From CAVQFB01 sp963711675 (GTDB lineage: Bacteria > Acidobacteriota > Terriglobia > Terriglobales > Acidobacteriaceae), in the NCBI GenBank assembly GCA_963711675.1, contig CAVQFB010000004.1:248001-312000 (forward strand): 64,000 bases of DNA, written 5' to 3'. The notes beneath the pieces are model-generated. The model worked only from the letters and a program-made list of their open reading frames with translations, did no database searches and was not told the DNA's origin. The first letter of the stretch is position 1, and each line of letters opens with the position of its first letter. Made by a program: the position numbers and the translations under genes. Shown one piece after another: positions 8,085 through 17,282 of the stretch.

Positions 8085-9208
8085 TTCGCACCTGTCGCGC
8101 GAATCGCCCTTAATTCCTCGGTGATGTCGATCCCCACCGGGCACCAGGTAATGCAGCGCCCGCAGCCCACGCAACCCAGCATCCCGAACTGATCGATCCA
8201 TGAAGCCAGTTTGTGCGTGAGCCACTGCCGGTACCGCGACCGCACCGTTGGCCGCAGATTTCCGCCATGCACATGCGAGAAGTCGAGCACAAAGCAGGAG
8301 TCCCACACCCGCGTGCGTTCGGCGGCAGTTGCGCGCAGGTCGCTCGAATCCTCAACCGTTGTGCAGAAGCAGGTGGGACACACCATCGTGCAGTTGGCAC
8401 AGGAGAGACAACGCTTCGCCACCGCCTCCCACCGCGGGTGTTCCAGATTGCGGTAGAGCAGTTGGGGCAGATCATCGGTCCGCATCTCCCGCCGGATCTG
8501 GCGTTCCGTGTGCTGCATGACTTGCGTTGCCCGTCCCAGATCAAACGCCGTCGCTGCCTGCCAGCCGCTGTCGCGCAACATTTCCGACCCCGCTTCGGAG
8601 CCGACCTCCAACAGGAAGCTGTCGGTTAGTTCCGTCAGAGCCAGATCAAACCCGCTTACGGCTTTAGGGCCCGTTTTGGTTGATGTGCAGAAGCAGGAAG
8701 AGCTTGCCGTGGTGCAGTTCACCACCAGAAGGAACGCATGTTCGCGGCGCCGGGCATAGTGCGGATCACGGTAATCATCGCCCAGAAAAACGCGGTCCTG
8801 GACGAAGATCGCATTCAAGTCGCAAGGCCGCACTCCAATAAAAGCAAACCGGGGGCCGACCTTCTCCGGACGCTGCAGCACCCACTGGCCCGACTCCTTG
8901 TTTACGGAATACAGCGTGATCGAGGGCGCGTGCAGAAACTGCTTCCACGACTGCGCGCTCACATTGAAGGAAAACCACTGGCTGTCCGCCGACTTTTCCA
9001 CCTTGTAGTGGCCAGGCTGCTGGTCGTCACGAAAGCCGCGTGGAAGGTCTTGCACCCCCTGAATCTCTTCCAGAGTCACCGCGCCATCGCGGACCGTGGG
9101 ACCAATCAGCGCAAATCCGGCATTCCGCAGGTTGTCCAACACTACTTGAAATGCGGGCTTGGGCAGGACCACGCTGGCGGCGACTCGCGGAATTCCAGCG
9201 GCAGACAT
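8081..9208 (-). CDS. hydB: hydrogenase beta subunit, 4Fe-4S protein
   Basis: FeS subunit of the diaphorase module (anaerobic sulfite reductase subunit A/HydB-like). 375 residues. The C-terminal half has two tetracysteine motifs for 4Fe-4S clusters: CLSCANCTMVCPTCFC and CVGCGRCITWCPVGID. Upstream are the family segments FIGVRPCDLNAIFVQDRVFL and VVNCTTASSSCFCTSTKTGP with further conserved cysteines. The N-terminal region contains the VEKSADSQWFSFNVSAQSWKQFLHAPS stretch typical of this family. It is the first structural gene behind the regulator-like gene, with an 11-base gap and a GGGGA before the ATG, and overlaps the gamma subunit by four bases. Frame is intact throughout. Confidence 0.92.
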   Translation of the reverse strand: MSAAGIPRVAASVVLPKPAFQVVLDNLRNAGFALIGPTVRDGAVTLEEIQGVQDLPRGFRDDQQPGHYKVEKSADSQWFSFNVSAQSWKQFLHAPSITLYSVNKESGQWVLQRPEKVGPRFAFIGVRPCDLNAIFVQDRVFLGDDYRDPHYARRREHAFLLVVNCTTASSSCFCTSTKTGPKAVSGFDLALTELTDSFLLEVGSEAGSEMLRDSGWQAATAFDLGRATQVMQHTERQIRREMRTDDLPQLLYRNLEHPRWEAVAKRCLSCANCTMVCPTCFCTTVEDSSDLRATAAERTRVWDSCFVLDFSHVHGGNLRPTVRSRYRQWLTHKLASWIDQFGMLGCVGCGRCITWCPVGIDITEELRAIRATGAK

Positions 9209-9219
9209 AGTCCCCTTTC

Positions 9220-9678
9220 CTAGTCGGCGGCAAACACGTCCAGCATTTGCAGTTGCGTAGCCTTAAGCCGTGTGCTGATCACGCCAGCCAAAGCCTTGTA
9301 AATCTCGTACCCGAACGGACAGTCGACCAGACACCGGTCAATCAGCATTCCGCCCTTGATGCCAAACACCTCGGTGGGCTCCATCGCTCGGGCGCTCGCC
9401 GTCTCGTGCCGCGGCTCAATCAGCGCCGACCAACTGAACACCTCGCCCGGCCCCAGGGTTAGAATTCTTCGCAAGCCGCGAGTGGGCACATAAACCTCGA
9501 TAGCCACACATCCGCTCTTTACCAGGCAAAGGTAGAGGCTGGGATCGTTCTGCCTGAAAATCACCTCATCCCGGTCGTACTGGAGAATCTCCGCGTAGGA
9601 GAGCAACTTCTGTTGTGAACTTGGGCTAAGGCTGTGCAGGAAGCCAACCTGAAGGGTGTCTTCTTCTCGCAAATTCAC
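9220..9678 (-). CDS. cyclic-nucleotide-binding-domain protein without DNA-binding domain
   Basis: A 152-residue protein that is essentially one Crp-type cNMP-binding barrel: FLHSLSPSSQQKLLSYAEILQYDRDEVIFRQNDPSLYLCLVKSG, then RRILTLGPGEVFSWSALIEPRHETASARAMEPTEVFGI. After the barrel there is one helix (about 30 residues) but no helix-turn-helix, so it cannot bind DNA as Crp does. It starts at GTG 9678 with AGGAGG six bases upstream and is separated from the beta subunit by 11 bases, so it leads the hydrogenase operon. Likely a sensor or accessory protein of the hydrogenase; ligand and partner are unknown. The canonical phosphate-binding RxAS is only partly recognisable (ETASARA). Confidence 0.8.
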   Translation of the reverse strand: MNLREEDTLQVGFLHSLSPSSQQKLLSYAEILQYDRDEVIFRQNDPSLYLCLVKSGCVAIEVYVPTRGLRRILTLGPGEVFSWSALIEPRHETASARAMEPTEVFGIKGGMLIDRCLVDCPFGYEIYKALAGVISTRLKATQLQMLDVFAAD

Positions 9679-9765
9679 GGGCTGCCTCCTGAGCAGGCTA
9701 GAGTGAGCCCGAGCGGTCCTTCTGTCTTGGGCGTGGCCAGACGATTACACAGTGATGGTAGTTGC

Positions 9766-9799
9766 CACGTGAGAACCCGGCGGTGACGCGTCTCACGTG
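9766..9799. promoter_or_regulatory. perfect inverted repeat upstream of hydrogenase operon
   Basis: CACGTGAGA (9766-9774) and TCTCACGTG (9791-9799) form a perfect 9-bp dyad with a 16-base spacer, about 90-120 bases upstream of the first hydrogenase-operon start. Each arm itself contains the palindrome CACGTG. The arrangement suits a dimeric regulator site better than a terminator (no T-run). No convincing -35/-10 pair was found between it and the GTG start. Confidence 0.4.
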
Positions 9800-9998
9800 C
9801 AGCTGTGACCCAGAACATGCTCTGAGGACCCGAGCCGCCGGCCAGCAAATGGGGTTCTTCAAACACTAAAGTCCACGGCCGATCTCCCGAATCGGCAGGA
9901 ATTTGAGGAGTTACTGATGTGCCCCGGCTTTGGCACGGGTGTGCCATGGTGCGCGCGGACGGCTCCGCCGACAATTAACGGGTAGCGAGAAAACGCTC

Positions 9999-10233
9999 AT
10001 GTACACAAAAGTCATCAATAAGGAACTGCTTCTTCTGCTCGCGAGCAACTACGAGCTGAATCCCTGCCATTTTGTGACCTTGCCGAAGGAAACCGGTCGA
10101 TTCCTCATTTATGCGCGTGGCTCTGGCCGAACTGAGGAACGAGGGTTACGTGGAAGAGCAGATGAGAGGAGTCGTGCGGCTCACGGCTCGCGGCTACAAA
10201 GTGTGCAAGAGCAACTCCATTTTTGCCGCCTAG
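9999..10233 (+). pseudogene. small winged-helix-like protein, frame broken once
   Basis: An ATG at 9999 opens MYTKVINKELLLLLASNYEL, which reads well until about 10,105. The continuation, MRVALAELRNEGYVEEQ followed by MRGVVRLTARGYKVCKSNSIFAA and a TAG at 10231-10233, lies in another phase starting near 10,111. Joined, the two parts make a roughly 77-residue protein with a wing-like VRLTARGYKV end, like small winged-helix regulators. A single-base indel at about 10,100-10,110 explains the break. Either a fresh pseudogene or a base error. It is divergent from the hydrogenase operon, about 320 bases away. Function unknown. Confidence 0.45.
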
Positions 10234-10590
10234 ATCAACGCCATTCTTCCGAGTTGTAGCTTCCGGCTACCTTGCCCAACATATTTTTGCGCCTGATTTC
10301 GGCCTGTGGTAGCCTCTTTTCAACACTAGCCAAATTAAAGTCCCTTCTTCCGCCTCGTCGTCGCCCTGGCCCCAAGGAGCGTGCGTGTCCAGTACTGGTA
10401 ATACTCTCTCTGACTTGCGTCCATCCCCGTGGAAGCTGGCTGCGGGGTACTGGAAGCAGAACCGGGCGGTGATTCTCATTCGATTGGGTATGGCCCTGTT
10501 AGCAGGAACGACCCTCTGTCGAGCATTTGGAATTCGCCTGCTCAGATAACAGCACGTTGTCGCTGACGAGCCAAAATGTCCCGCACCCGC
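10234..10590. other. intergenic, nothing recognisable
   Basis: No open frame with a ribosome-binding site or family resemblance and no strong hairpin was found between the small broken gene and the tRNA promoter region. Confidence 0.5.
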
Positions 10591-10596
10591 TACAAT
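10591..10596 (+). promoter_or_regulatory. possible -10 element of the tRNA gene
   Basis: TACAAT lies 36 bases before the tRNA, a normal leader length. No good -35 hexamer stands 16-18 bases upstream, so this is weak. Confidence 0.25.
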
Positions 10597-10632
10597 TGAA
10601 CCTGCGCAGATGCCGCAATGTCTGTTTCTGCC

Positions 10633-10708
10633 GGGCCCGTAGCTCAGCGGTTAGAGCAGTGGACTCATAATCCATTGGTCCAAGGTTCAAATCCTTGCGG
10701 GCCCACCA
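10633..10708 (+). tRNA. tRNA with CAU anticodon (Ile2 or elongator Met)
   Basis: A full 76-base cloverleaf with CCA encoded. The acceptor stem GGGCCCG/CGGGCCC is perfect. The D arm is GCTC/GAGC; the anticodon stem GTGGA/TCCAT encloses the loop CTCATAA with anticodon CAT at 10666-10668. The T arm is CAAGG-TTCAAAT-CCTTG. CAU tRNAs decode AUG, or AUA after lysidine modification by TilS. The C4-G69 and C5-G68 pairs, known TilS determinants in E. coli, together with the variable region, lean toward tRNA-Ile2, but elongator Met cannot be excluded by eye. It is not an initiator: position 1 pairs with 72. Confidence 0.95.
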
Positions 10709-11034
10709 ACCTTGGCACTGAGTCCAACCCATTCGAGGAAAACCTAGTTAGCGAGCACGGCAGGGCGCCAACGTCAGAGCATTCGGCATCGACAAAGCTC
10801 TCGCCCATCACTGGCAGCACCAGCATCGCGAGGCGGTCTCGAGGATCATGAGGGACGCGCTGATCTTGCTTGGACATATCGAGGAATCTTTGCCCCCACC
10901 CAAGCCGATCTCGATCCCGCGCTCGGAGCGGTGCGGGCTCATTGACGCGGGGACACCTTAAGTTCCGAAGTCAGGATGAAGCATCCTCTGGCCGGGAGGT
11001 TGGAAGCTGCACCTTGCTTGCTCCCGACCATGCT
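10709..11034. other. intergenic, possible decayed fragment
   Basis: A plus-strand frame ending TAA at about 10,964 reads GANVRAFGIDKALAHHW and, later, AVSRIMRDALILLGHIEES. It has no start codon with a ribosome-binding site and no recognised family. Nothing else is evident between the tRNA and the beta-propeller gene. Confidence 0.3.
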
Positions 11035-12222
11035 TCACTTCAGGCCGAAGGCGTAAACCTTGTGATCCAGAGACCCGACATAAACCCTGCCATTCACGAC
11101 TACCGGTGAGGAAAACACTTCGCTGCCGGTGGTATAGCTCCACAGCTTGGCGCCGGTGCTGCCGTTAAGCGCATACAAATTGCGGTTAATCGATCCGATA
11201 TAAACCACGCCATTCGCCACCGCAGGCGAGGAATGCACTTCGCCGCCGGTAGCGTAATTCCACAGCAAAGTACCCGAGTTCGCGTTCAGCGCAGACACGG
11301 TGCCGTCGGTTGAGCCGACATACACTATCCCATTCGCCACGGCGGGCGAGGACCTCACTGGGAAGCCGGTGGTGTAGCTCCACAGCAGAGCGCCGGTGCT
11401 GGCGTTCAGCGCGTACACGTTGCTGGCATAGGAAATTGTGTCGAAATAGACCACCCCATCCGCTACGGCGGGGGAGGAGTAAACGTCGGTAGCTGTATAG
11501 TTCCACAGCAGGGCTCCGGTGCTGGCGTTCAAGGCGTATACCTTGCGGTCGTACGAACCGACGTAAACCACACCATTCGCCACAGCGGGCGAGGAATAAA
11601 CAGGGCCACCGGTGGGATAGCTCCACAGTCGGGCTCCGGTGCGGGCGTCCAGCGCGTACACCTTCTTGTCGTTTGAACCGATGTAAACCACGCCCTTCAC
11701 CACGGCGGGCGAGGAATAGACAGGGCCACCGGTGGGATAGCTCCACCGTAGGGCCCCGGTGCCGGCGTTCAGCGCGTATACGTTGTTGTCGGCCGAGCCG
11801 ACATACACCACCCCGTTGACGACGGCGGGCGAAGACCATACCAGACCGCCGGTGTTATGCCCCCACAGCTTGGCGCCCGTGTTGGCGTTCAGCGCGTACA
11901 CCTTCTGGTCATTGGAGCCGATATAAACCACCCGATCCACGACGGCAGGTGAGGAATGCACTGCACCCCCGGTTTTGAAGCTCCACCTCCAGCGGAGATT
12001 CCCAACGTTGTTGATGTTAAGGACATTCTCAAACTGGTTGAAGCGCACCATGTTTTGCGTGTGGAACTGTCTCCACGCGGCTTGGGTGGTGGGCTGACCG
12101 CTCGCGGGCGAGAGCGAAATGGCCGCCTGGCTGAGGCAGAAACCTGTCAGCAGCAAAACTGCGATGCCGACCAGACAGACCTGCTTCCCGGTCCGGGTCC
12201 ACAATTGTACGTTTCTCTTCAC
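11035..12222 (-). CDS. exported PQQ-like beta-propeller repeat protein
   Basis: 395 residues. A signal peptide (basic start MKRNVQLWTRTGKQ, then the hydrophobic LVGIAVLLLTGFCLSQA) is followed by eight near-identical repeats of about 40 residues. The core unit is xxSSPAVxNGVVYVGSxDxxVYALNAxTGAxLWxY, the PQQ/BamB-type blade motif (YALNA-TG-LW). Eight blades are what a closed propeller needs. The start is GTG at 12222 with GGAGG 6 bases upstream. Likely periplasmic or extracellular and a binding scaffold; no PQQ-dehydrogenase catalytic domain is attached. The strong DNA similarity between blades suggests recent internal duplication or gene conversion. Transcribed alone. Confidence 0.9.
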   Translation of the reverse strand: MKRNVQLWTRTGKQVCLVGIAVLLLTGFCLSQAAISLSPASGQPTTQAAWRQFHTQNMVRFNQFENVLNINNVGNLRWRWSFKTGGAVHSSPAVVDRVVYIGSNDQKVYALNANTGAKLWGHNTGGLVWSSPAVVNGVVYVGSADNNVYALNAGTGALRWSYPTGGPVYSSPAVVKGVVYIGSNDKKVYALDARTGARLWSYPTGGPVYSSPAVANGVVYVGSYDRKVYALNASTGALLWNYTATDVYSSPAVADGVVYFDTISYASNVYALNASTGALLWSYTTGFPVRSSPAVANGIVYVGSTDGTVSALNANSGTLLWNYATGGEVHSSPAVANGVVYIGSINRNLYALNGSTGAKLWSYTTGSEVFSSPVVVNGRVYVGSLDHKVYAFGLK

Positions 12223-12640
12223 AAAGAGCCTCCGGCTCCATTCGGTGGGGAGCCTCTATATTTCCGGGTTCCTAGAAATCTGGTCTGATGCGGCCAATAA
12301 AACTACGAACAAGATACCGACACTCGATGGAAACATCCAGCGAATGTCACATTAAGCGTGTGCGGGTTTGGTTAGGTGCGCAGCGGCAGCCATCACGATT
12401 CAGTGTGATGGGGAAAAGCGGGGAGGCGCGGCAATAGACAGAGTGCAACAATTGCGTGGCGGTCGGTTCGACCGGCATGTACCGAGTGCCGCCGGCAGAC
12501 CTTGCAATTCGGATCGAGAGTTAATTCGCATTCGCGCACGGAATCTGATTCGACGACGGTGCGTGAACGACAAATTGAACGACGGCAGGCTGCGCGCCAT
12601 CGGTCGCTTCCAATCCAGGTTGCCCAACTCCAGTCGATGA
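12223..12640. other. intergenic, nothing recognisable
   Basis: Upstream region of the beta-propeller gene. Open frames here have no ribosome-binding site and no recognisable product. The minus-strand promoter of the propeller gene should lie near 12,240-12,330 but no clear hexamers were found. Confidence 0.45.
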
Positions 12641-12671
12641 CAAAAGAGGCGGCCTTTGGTGGCCGCCTCTC
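12641..12671 (-). terminator. rho-independent terminator behind GYD gene
   Basis: On the minus strand GAGGCGGCC-ACCAAA-GGCCGCCTC, a perfect 9-bp stem, is followed by TTTTG. It lies about 25-50 bases beyond the stop codon of the GYD-domain gene. Confidence 0.8.
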
Positions 12672-12695
12672 ATTCCTGACGTTCTTTTCTTGTGC

Positions 12696-13037
12696 TTATG
12701 CTGCCCGGGTCATCGTTCTGACGGGGCGGTAGCCGCATTCGTTAGCTTTCTGGAGGGCCTGGATGGCTTCCTCCCGTGATATCAAAGGCGTGGTCAGAAC
12801 GCTCTTGCAGGCGCCTCCGCCGGCAAACGCGATCGCGATGGCCGCTGCACTTACGTTGTCCGGCATTTCCGTGATCACCACAATGTCGTAGTCCCCAAAC
12901 GCAAACCAGGCACTCTCGATCTTGCCTCCCAACTTCTCGATTGCTGGCCTTACTGCCTCAATTCGGTCCTGGGGTTGGGCGAGCAGAGCTGCCCAACCGT
13001 CCTGTGAGTATGCGACCTGATGCAGGTAATGTGGCAT
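12696..13037 (-). CDS. GYD domain-containing protein
   Basis: 113-residue small alpha/beta-barrel-like protein of the GYD family, named for the conserved Gly-Tyr-Asp seen here in FAFGDYDIVVITEMPD. It begins MPHYLHQVAYSQDGWAALL. The family function is unknown. ATG at 13037 is chosen because AAGGAGG stands a few bases upstream; a longer frame to 13148 has no such site. It follows the broken glucosidase gene on the same strand by about 120 bases and is closed by a terminator. The frame is intact, unlike its upstream neighbour. Confidence 0.85.
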   Translation of the reverse strand: MPHYLHQVAYSQDGWAALLAQPQDRIEAVRPAIEKLGGKIESAWFAFGDYDIVVITEMPDNVSAAAIAIAFAGGGACKSVLTTPLISREEAIQALQKANECGYRPVRTMTRAA

Positions 13038-13158
13038 GGTGCCTCCTTGGCTAGCCATTCGGGAGCGAATCATCCCAGAGGCAGTAATCAAAGTCAATGG
13101 CTTTTGGAAAGCACAAAGGAACAGGCCAGAAGTCGTCGGCTGTGCCATAAGGTCGAGA

Positions 13159-15865
13159 CTAGGTGGCCACCCCGGCGGTCGCCTGGGTGGTCTTTCTCTT
13201 CTTGCGGGATTCTCCGCTCTGTTGCATCAGCTTGGTGACCAGGCCCGTCCAGCCGGTCTGGTGGCTCGCTCCCAAGCCCGCTCCCGAGTCTCCGTGGAAG
13301 TATTCGTAAAAAAGCACAAGATCGCGCCAGTGCGGGTCGGCCTGAAATTTCTCGCTCTTCCCGAAGACGGGCCGGCGCCCCTTTTCATCGCGCACGAAAA
13401 GTATTTGTCAGTCGGCGCGATAACTCGCCAGCCACATCCCAAAGCGTCATCATCTTTCCCGAGCCGGTCGGGAACTCGACTTTGAAGTCATCCCCGAGGT
13501 AGTGGTGAAATTTCTGCAGCGACTCGACCAGCAGGAAATTCGACGGGGAACCAGACCGGTCCCCGCCAGTTCGAATTCCCGCCAAACAAGCCGCTCTCCG
13601 ATTCTCCCGGTTCATAGGCGACACAGTGTTTCACGCCATCCACCGACAGGCAATACGGATGGTCGCGGTGATATTGCGATAGCGCGCGAATGCCATGCGA
13701 CGAAAGGAATTCAGTCTCATCCAGCATGAACCTTAGAATTCTGCGAAGTTGATCTGCATCTGCGATCGAGAGCAGCCGCCGCTCGCCTCGGCCGGGCTCG
13801 TCCATGCAGGCCACTCCTCCCGTCAGGTCGGGCCGGTTCTCGATGAACCACTGTAAGCCGTCGCTTGAAGTCCGGCAGTTTGTCGAGCACATCCGGCTCC
13901 AGCGTTTCGACGGCAAATAGCGGGATCAGTCCCACCATCGAGCGGATCTTCATGGGCAGATGCGTGCCATCCGGAAACTTCAGCACGTCGTAGAAGAACC
14001 CGTCTTCCTCATTCCACAATCCCATGCCATCGTGGCCGCGGTGGCTCATCGCGTGCGCGATGTAAATGAAATGCTCCCAGAATTTGCTGGCGACGTCTTC
14101 ATAGCCGGCTCCTCGCTCGCCAGTTCCAGCGCGATGGCCAGCATGTTCAAGCAGTACATGGCCATCCAGCTGGTGCCGTCGGATTGCTCGAGATAGCCGC
14201 CGGTGGGCAGCGGCTGCGCTGCGGTCAAACACGCCGATGTTGTCCAGGCCCAGAAATCCGCCCTGAAAGATGTTCATGCCCTCGGCGTCTTTGCGGTTCA
14301 CCCACCAGGTGAAATTCAGCAGCAGCTTGTGGAAGACGCGCTGCAGGAACGCGCGATCCCCTTTGCCCGCGACGTTTCTTGTCGATCTTGTAGACGCGCC
14401 ATGCCGCCCACGCGTGCACCGGCGGATTCACGTCGCCGAATGCCCACTCGTACGCCGGCAGCTGCCCGTTGGGATGCATGTACCACTCGCGCAGCAGCAG
14501 GATGAGCTGTTCCTTGGCGAAATCCGCGATCGACGAGCGCAAGCGGAATGCAGTGAAAGGCCAGATCCCATGCGGCATACCACGGGTACTCCCACTTGTC
14601 CGGCATCGAGATGACGTCGGCGTTGTACAGGTGCGTCCAGTCGTGATTCCGGCCCTTCTTGCGCTCCTCGGGTGGCGGCGGATTGCCCGGATCGCCCTCC
14701 AGCCAGTCTTGCACCACGTAGTGGTAGAACTGCTTGGACCACAGCATGCCCTGCAAAGCCCTGTCGCATCACATTCTGCGCGTCCTCGGAAAGGTCCTGC
14801 GGAATGACCGTTGCGTAGAATTCGTCCGCTTCGCGTTGACGCTGACGAAAATGTCGCGTCGAAAGAATCAAACGCTTGTGCGCCGTGAAACTCGGAGCGC
14901 GTCAGACGTAACCGGACCATGGCGGTCTCCCCTGCGCCGATTGCCAGTCTGTAATGCGCCGCCGCCTTCGTTCCTGTCTGCGCCGGGATTGACCGCATCG
15001 GTCGCTCCATTCACGACGTACTCGATGGAAACCGTCCTTGACATACGGCGTGCGGTTCTGCACTCCGAACAAGCGCAGCGTGTTGGTTTCGTTCTCGGTG
15101 AACAGCAATTCCGGCGAGCCTTCGCAGTGCAGCCACCGCTTCCCGAAACGGCTGTCTCAGTTCGATCACAGGCGCCAGTGCGTTTGATCGCTTTGCGTGA
15201 AGTTCCGGCCGATGCACGGCCTTCGTCCCCATGACCAGGTGTTGCGGAACCATAGCGTCGGCAACAGTCGCAGATTGCGCTGCTTCCGGCCCGCGGTTCG
15301 CGACCGTGATCTTGATCAGGATATCTTCCGATATCGGCCTTGGCGTATTCCACGAACACGTCGAAATAGCGATTCTCTTCGAACACGCCCGTGTCGATGC
15401 AGTTCGAATTCCGGTTCGCTCTTGCCTCGCCTGTCGATTTTCTTCCGACCAGTCTGGCGTAAGGAAACTCCGCCTGCGGATACTTGTACAGATACTTCAT
15501 GTAGGAATGGGTCGGCGTCGAATCGAGGTAGAAGTAATACTCCTTCACATCCTCGCCATGATTGCCTTCGTTGCCCGTCAGACCGAACAAGCCGCTCCTT
15601 GAGGATCGGATCGCGCTCGTTCCATAGCGCCAGCGGCGAAGCAGACTGTCTGCCTGGCGGTCGCTGATACCCGCCAGGCCGTCTTCGCTCCAGCGATAAG
15701 CGCGCGACCGCGCGTGGTCGTGGGGGAAATACTCCCAGGCTGTCCCGTTCGCGCTGTAGTCCTCGCGCACCGTGCCCCAGGCCGCTCGCTCAGGTACGGT
15801 CCCCAGCGCTTCCAGTGTTTCTTACGCGACCCAGACTCCGCGAGTCGAATCTCTTCTTGCGTCAT
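13159..15865 (-). pseudogene. glucosidase (MGH1/GH63-like), broken by many frameshifts
   Basis: About 2.7 kb, the length of the roughly 900-residue bacterial GH63-like glucosidases, but the protein is recovered only by hopping between all three minus-strand phases. N-terminus: MTQEEIRLAESGSRKKHWKR then WGPYLSER. Middle: REDYSANGTAWEYFPHDHAR, LALWNERDPILKERL, FGLTGNEGNHGEDVKEYYFY. C-terminus: LVLFYEYFHGDSGAGLGASH then QTGWTGLVTKLMQQ. I could place at least eight single-base shifts between 15,790 and 15,380 alone, and more follow to 13,400. Residues between shifts are well conserved and no large deletion is seen, so the damage is recent or is sequence error. No intact product can be made as written. 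Same orientation as the genes around it. Confidence 0.8.
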
Positions 15866-15976
15866 GCGACCGTCTTTCTCCTCACCAGCACACGCTCACC
15901 AGGGCACACGTATACCGCAAATCTGGATTCTCTTGATATATCGGCTCTCCAAGCCAATTCCTGCAGGCACGCGCTG

Positions 15977-17251
15977 CTACTTCAATTGGCCAAGGTTCTT
16001 CATCAACTGCTCGGCTTCTTGCTGTTCGGATGCTGCCTCGGTAACCCTCCCCATCGCCTTATAGACCTCTGCCATGTATCGGTGCGGAGCCGGTTCTTGC
16101 GGACGCACCTGTGCCGCCTCTACAAAATACCTCAGCCCTTCGGAGTATTGCTTGGCCTCCTGAGCCTTGCGCCCAAGTCCCAGCGTGGTCAGGTAGAGCA
16201 GATCCCCGGTCCCCTTGTCCTGTGAGTTCAACTCGTACGCATGACGCAAAGCCTGATACGCCACTCTGTCCTCTCCCAGCTTCACCAGCACCGCACCGTA
16301 CAGCGAGTTGAGCTGAAACAAGTCCGGCCACCGTTTCAGCGCGGTCTCTAGTGGCTCACGCGCTTCCTCGAACCTGCCCATCTGAAAATAGACCAGCGCC
16401 AGGTTGTACTGCATTTGCGGCGACTGTGGCTCCAGTTCCGCCGCCCTCTGCAACGGCTTTAAGGCCGCTTCCAAGTCGCCGTGTTGCCCATAGATGGTTC
16501 CCAGCGCGGTCAGTTTCTCGGCATTGTCGGGATCGTAAAGCTGTTCGCAAACCGCCTCCGCATCCTCGCGCGAACCCTGATCGAGCTTTTGACTGCACTC
16601 CAACTTCAGCTGGCTTTCTCTTGTACTATGCTGCCGCAACTCCTCCGACCGCGCGAACGCATTCTTCGCGTCATCTTCTTTTCCTTCTTTTCGGAACACC
16701 TGCGCCAACTGATACTGCGTCCGAGAGTCCTGCGGATCGAAGCGCGCTGCCTCCTTCAGCCACTTTTCGGCCGCCGGCAGATTGTCCTGCTTGAAGTAGG
16801 CGTAGCCCAGGTAGTAAGCCGTGTCGGGGAAGGGTGGCTTCACTGCAGCTTGGCTCAAGTGTCCGATTGCGCCGGGCAGATTTCCATCATTGAGATCCAG
16901 CCTTCCCAAGTAGTAAAGAACGTTAGGATGGTTACCAATGACAGTGCGCACGGCCTCAAATTCGCGCCGCGCCTCATCATCCTTGTGCATCTCGAAGAGC
17001 GCAACCGCCAGCGGGAATTGGGCTCTCTCCACCATTTTAGGATCGAGCGCGAGGGCCGCGCGAAATTCACTCGCTGCCTCCTCGTACCGCTCCAGCTTCA
17101 GCGCCTCATAGCCTTTGCCCAGGTGTGTGGCGGGAGCGTCATGAGTTGTAGATTTCGCGTCAGGAGATTGTTGAGACCAAGCATTGTTCCACGGCGAAGC
17201 CAGCGCCAGTAACGCAATCGCCGTCCATCTCCAGTGATAGCCCCCCCTCAT
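15977..17251 (-). CDS. exported tetratricopeptide-repeat protein
   Basis: 424 residues. A signal peptide (RGGYHWRWTAIALLALASPWNNAWSQQ) is followed by about nine TPR-like helix pairs, for example KGYEALKLERYEEAASEFRA, VLYYLGRLDLNDGNLPGAIGHL and YLGYAYFKQDNLPAAEKWLKEA. The start at 17251 is favoured because it places the signal peptide at the very N-terminus; an upstream in-frame extension to 17350 would bury it. TPR arrays are protein-protein scaffolds; no enzymatic domain is present. It ends QQEAEQLMKNLGQLK. It lies 31 bases after the DUF4440 gene on the same strand, probably co-transcribed with the deoC-ribokinase pair. Function unknown. Confidence 0.85.
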   Translation of the reverse strand: MRGGYHWRWTAIALLALASPWNNAWSQQSPDAKSTTHDAPATHLGKGYEALKLERYEEAASEFRAALALDPKMVERAQFPLAVALFEMHKDDEARREFEAVRTVIGNHPNVLYYLGRLDLNDGNLPGAIGHLSQAAVKPPFPDTAYYLGYAYFKQDNLPAAEKWLKEAARFDPQDSRTQYQLAQVFRKEGKEDDAKNAFARSEELRQHSTRESQLKLECSQKLDQGSREDAEAVCEQLYDPDNAEKLTALGTIYGQHGDLEAALKPLQRAAELEPQSPQMQYNLALVYFQMGRFEEAREPLETALKRWPDLFQLNSLYGAVLVKLGEDRVAYQALRHAYELNSQDKGTGDLLYLTTLGLGRKAQEAKQYSEGLRYFVEAAQVRPQEPAPHRYMAEVYKAMGRVTEAASEQQEAEQLMKNLGQLK

Positions 17252-17282
17252 TGTGTGCTGCCCAACTTCGCCAGTGGGGATA

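Noticed and set aside
9675..9974. 99-codon minus-strand frame upstream of the hydrogenase operon
   Set aside because: Runs through the dyad and ribosome-binding region; no supporting motif.
10763..10964. Open stretch after the tRNA reading GANVRAFGIDKALAHHW and onward
   Set aside because: No start codon or ribosome-binding site and no family match; kept only as a possible decayed fragment.
11035..12222. The eight-fold repeated DNA as a mobile or satellite repeat
   Set aside because: The repeats encode propeller blades in one intact frame with a signal peptide; they are protein repeats.
13159..15865. Programmed frameshifting in the glucosidase gene
   Set aside because: Too many shifts in both directions and no slippery-sequence pattern common to them; sequence error or decay is simpler.
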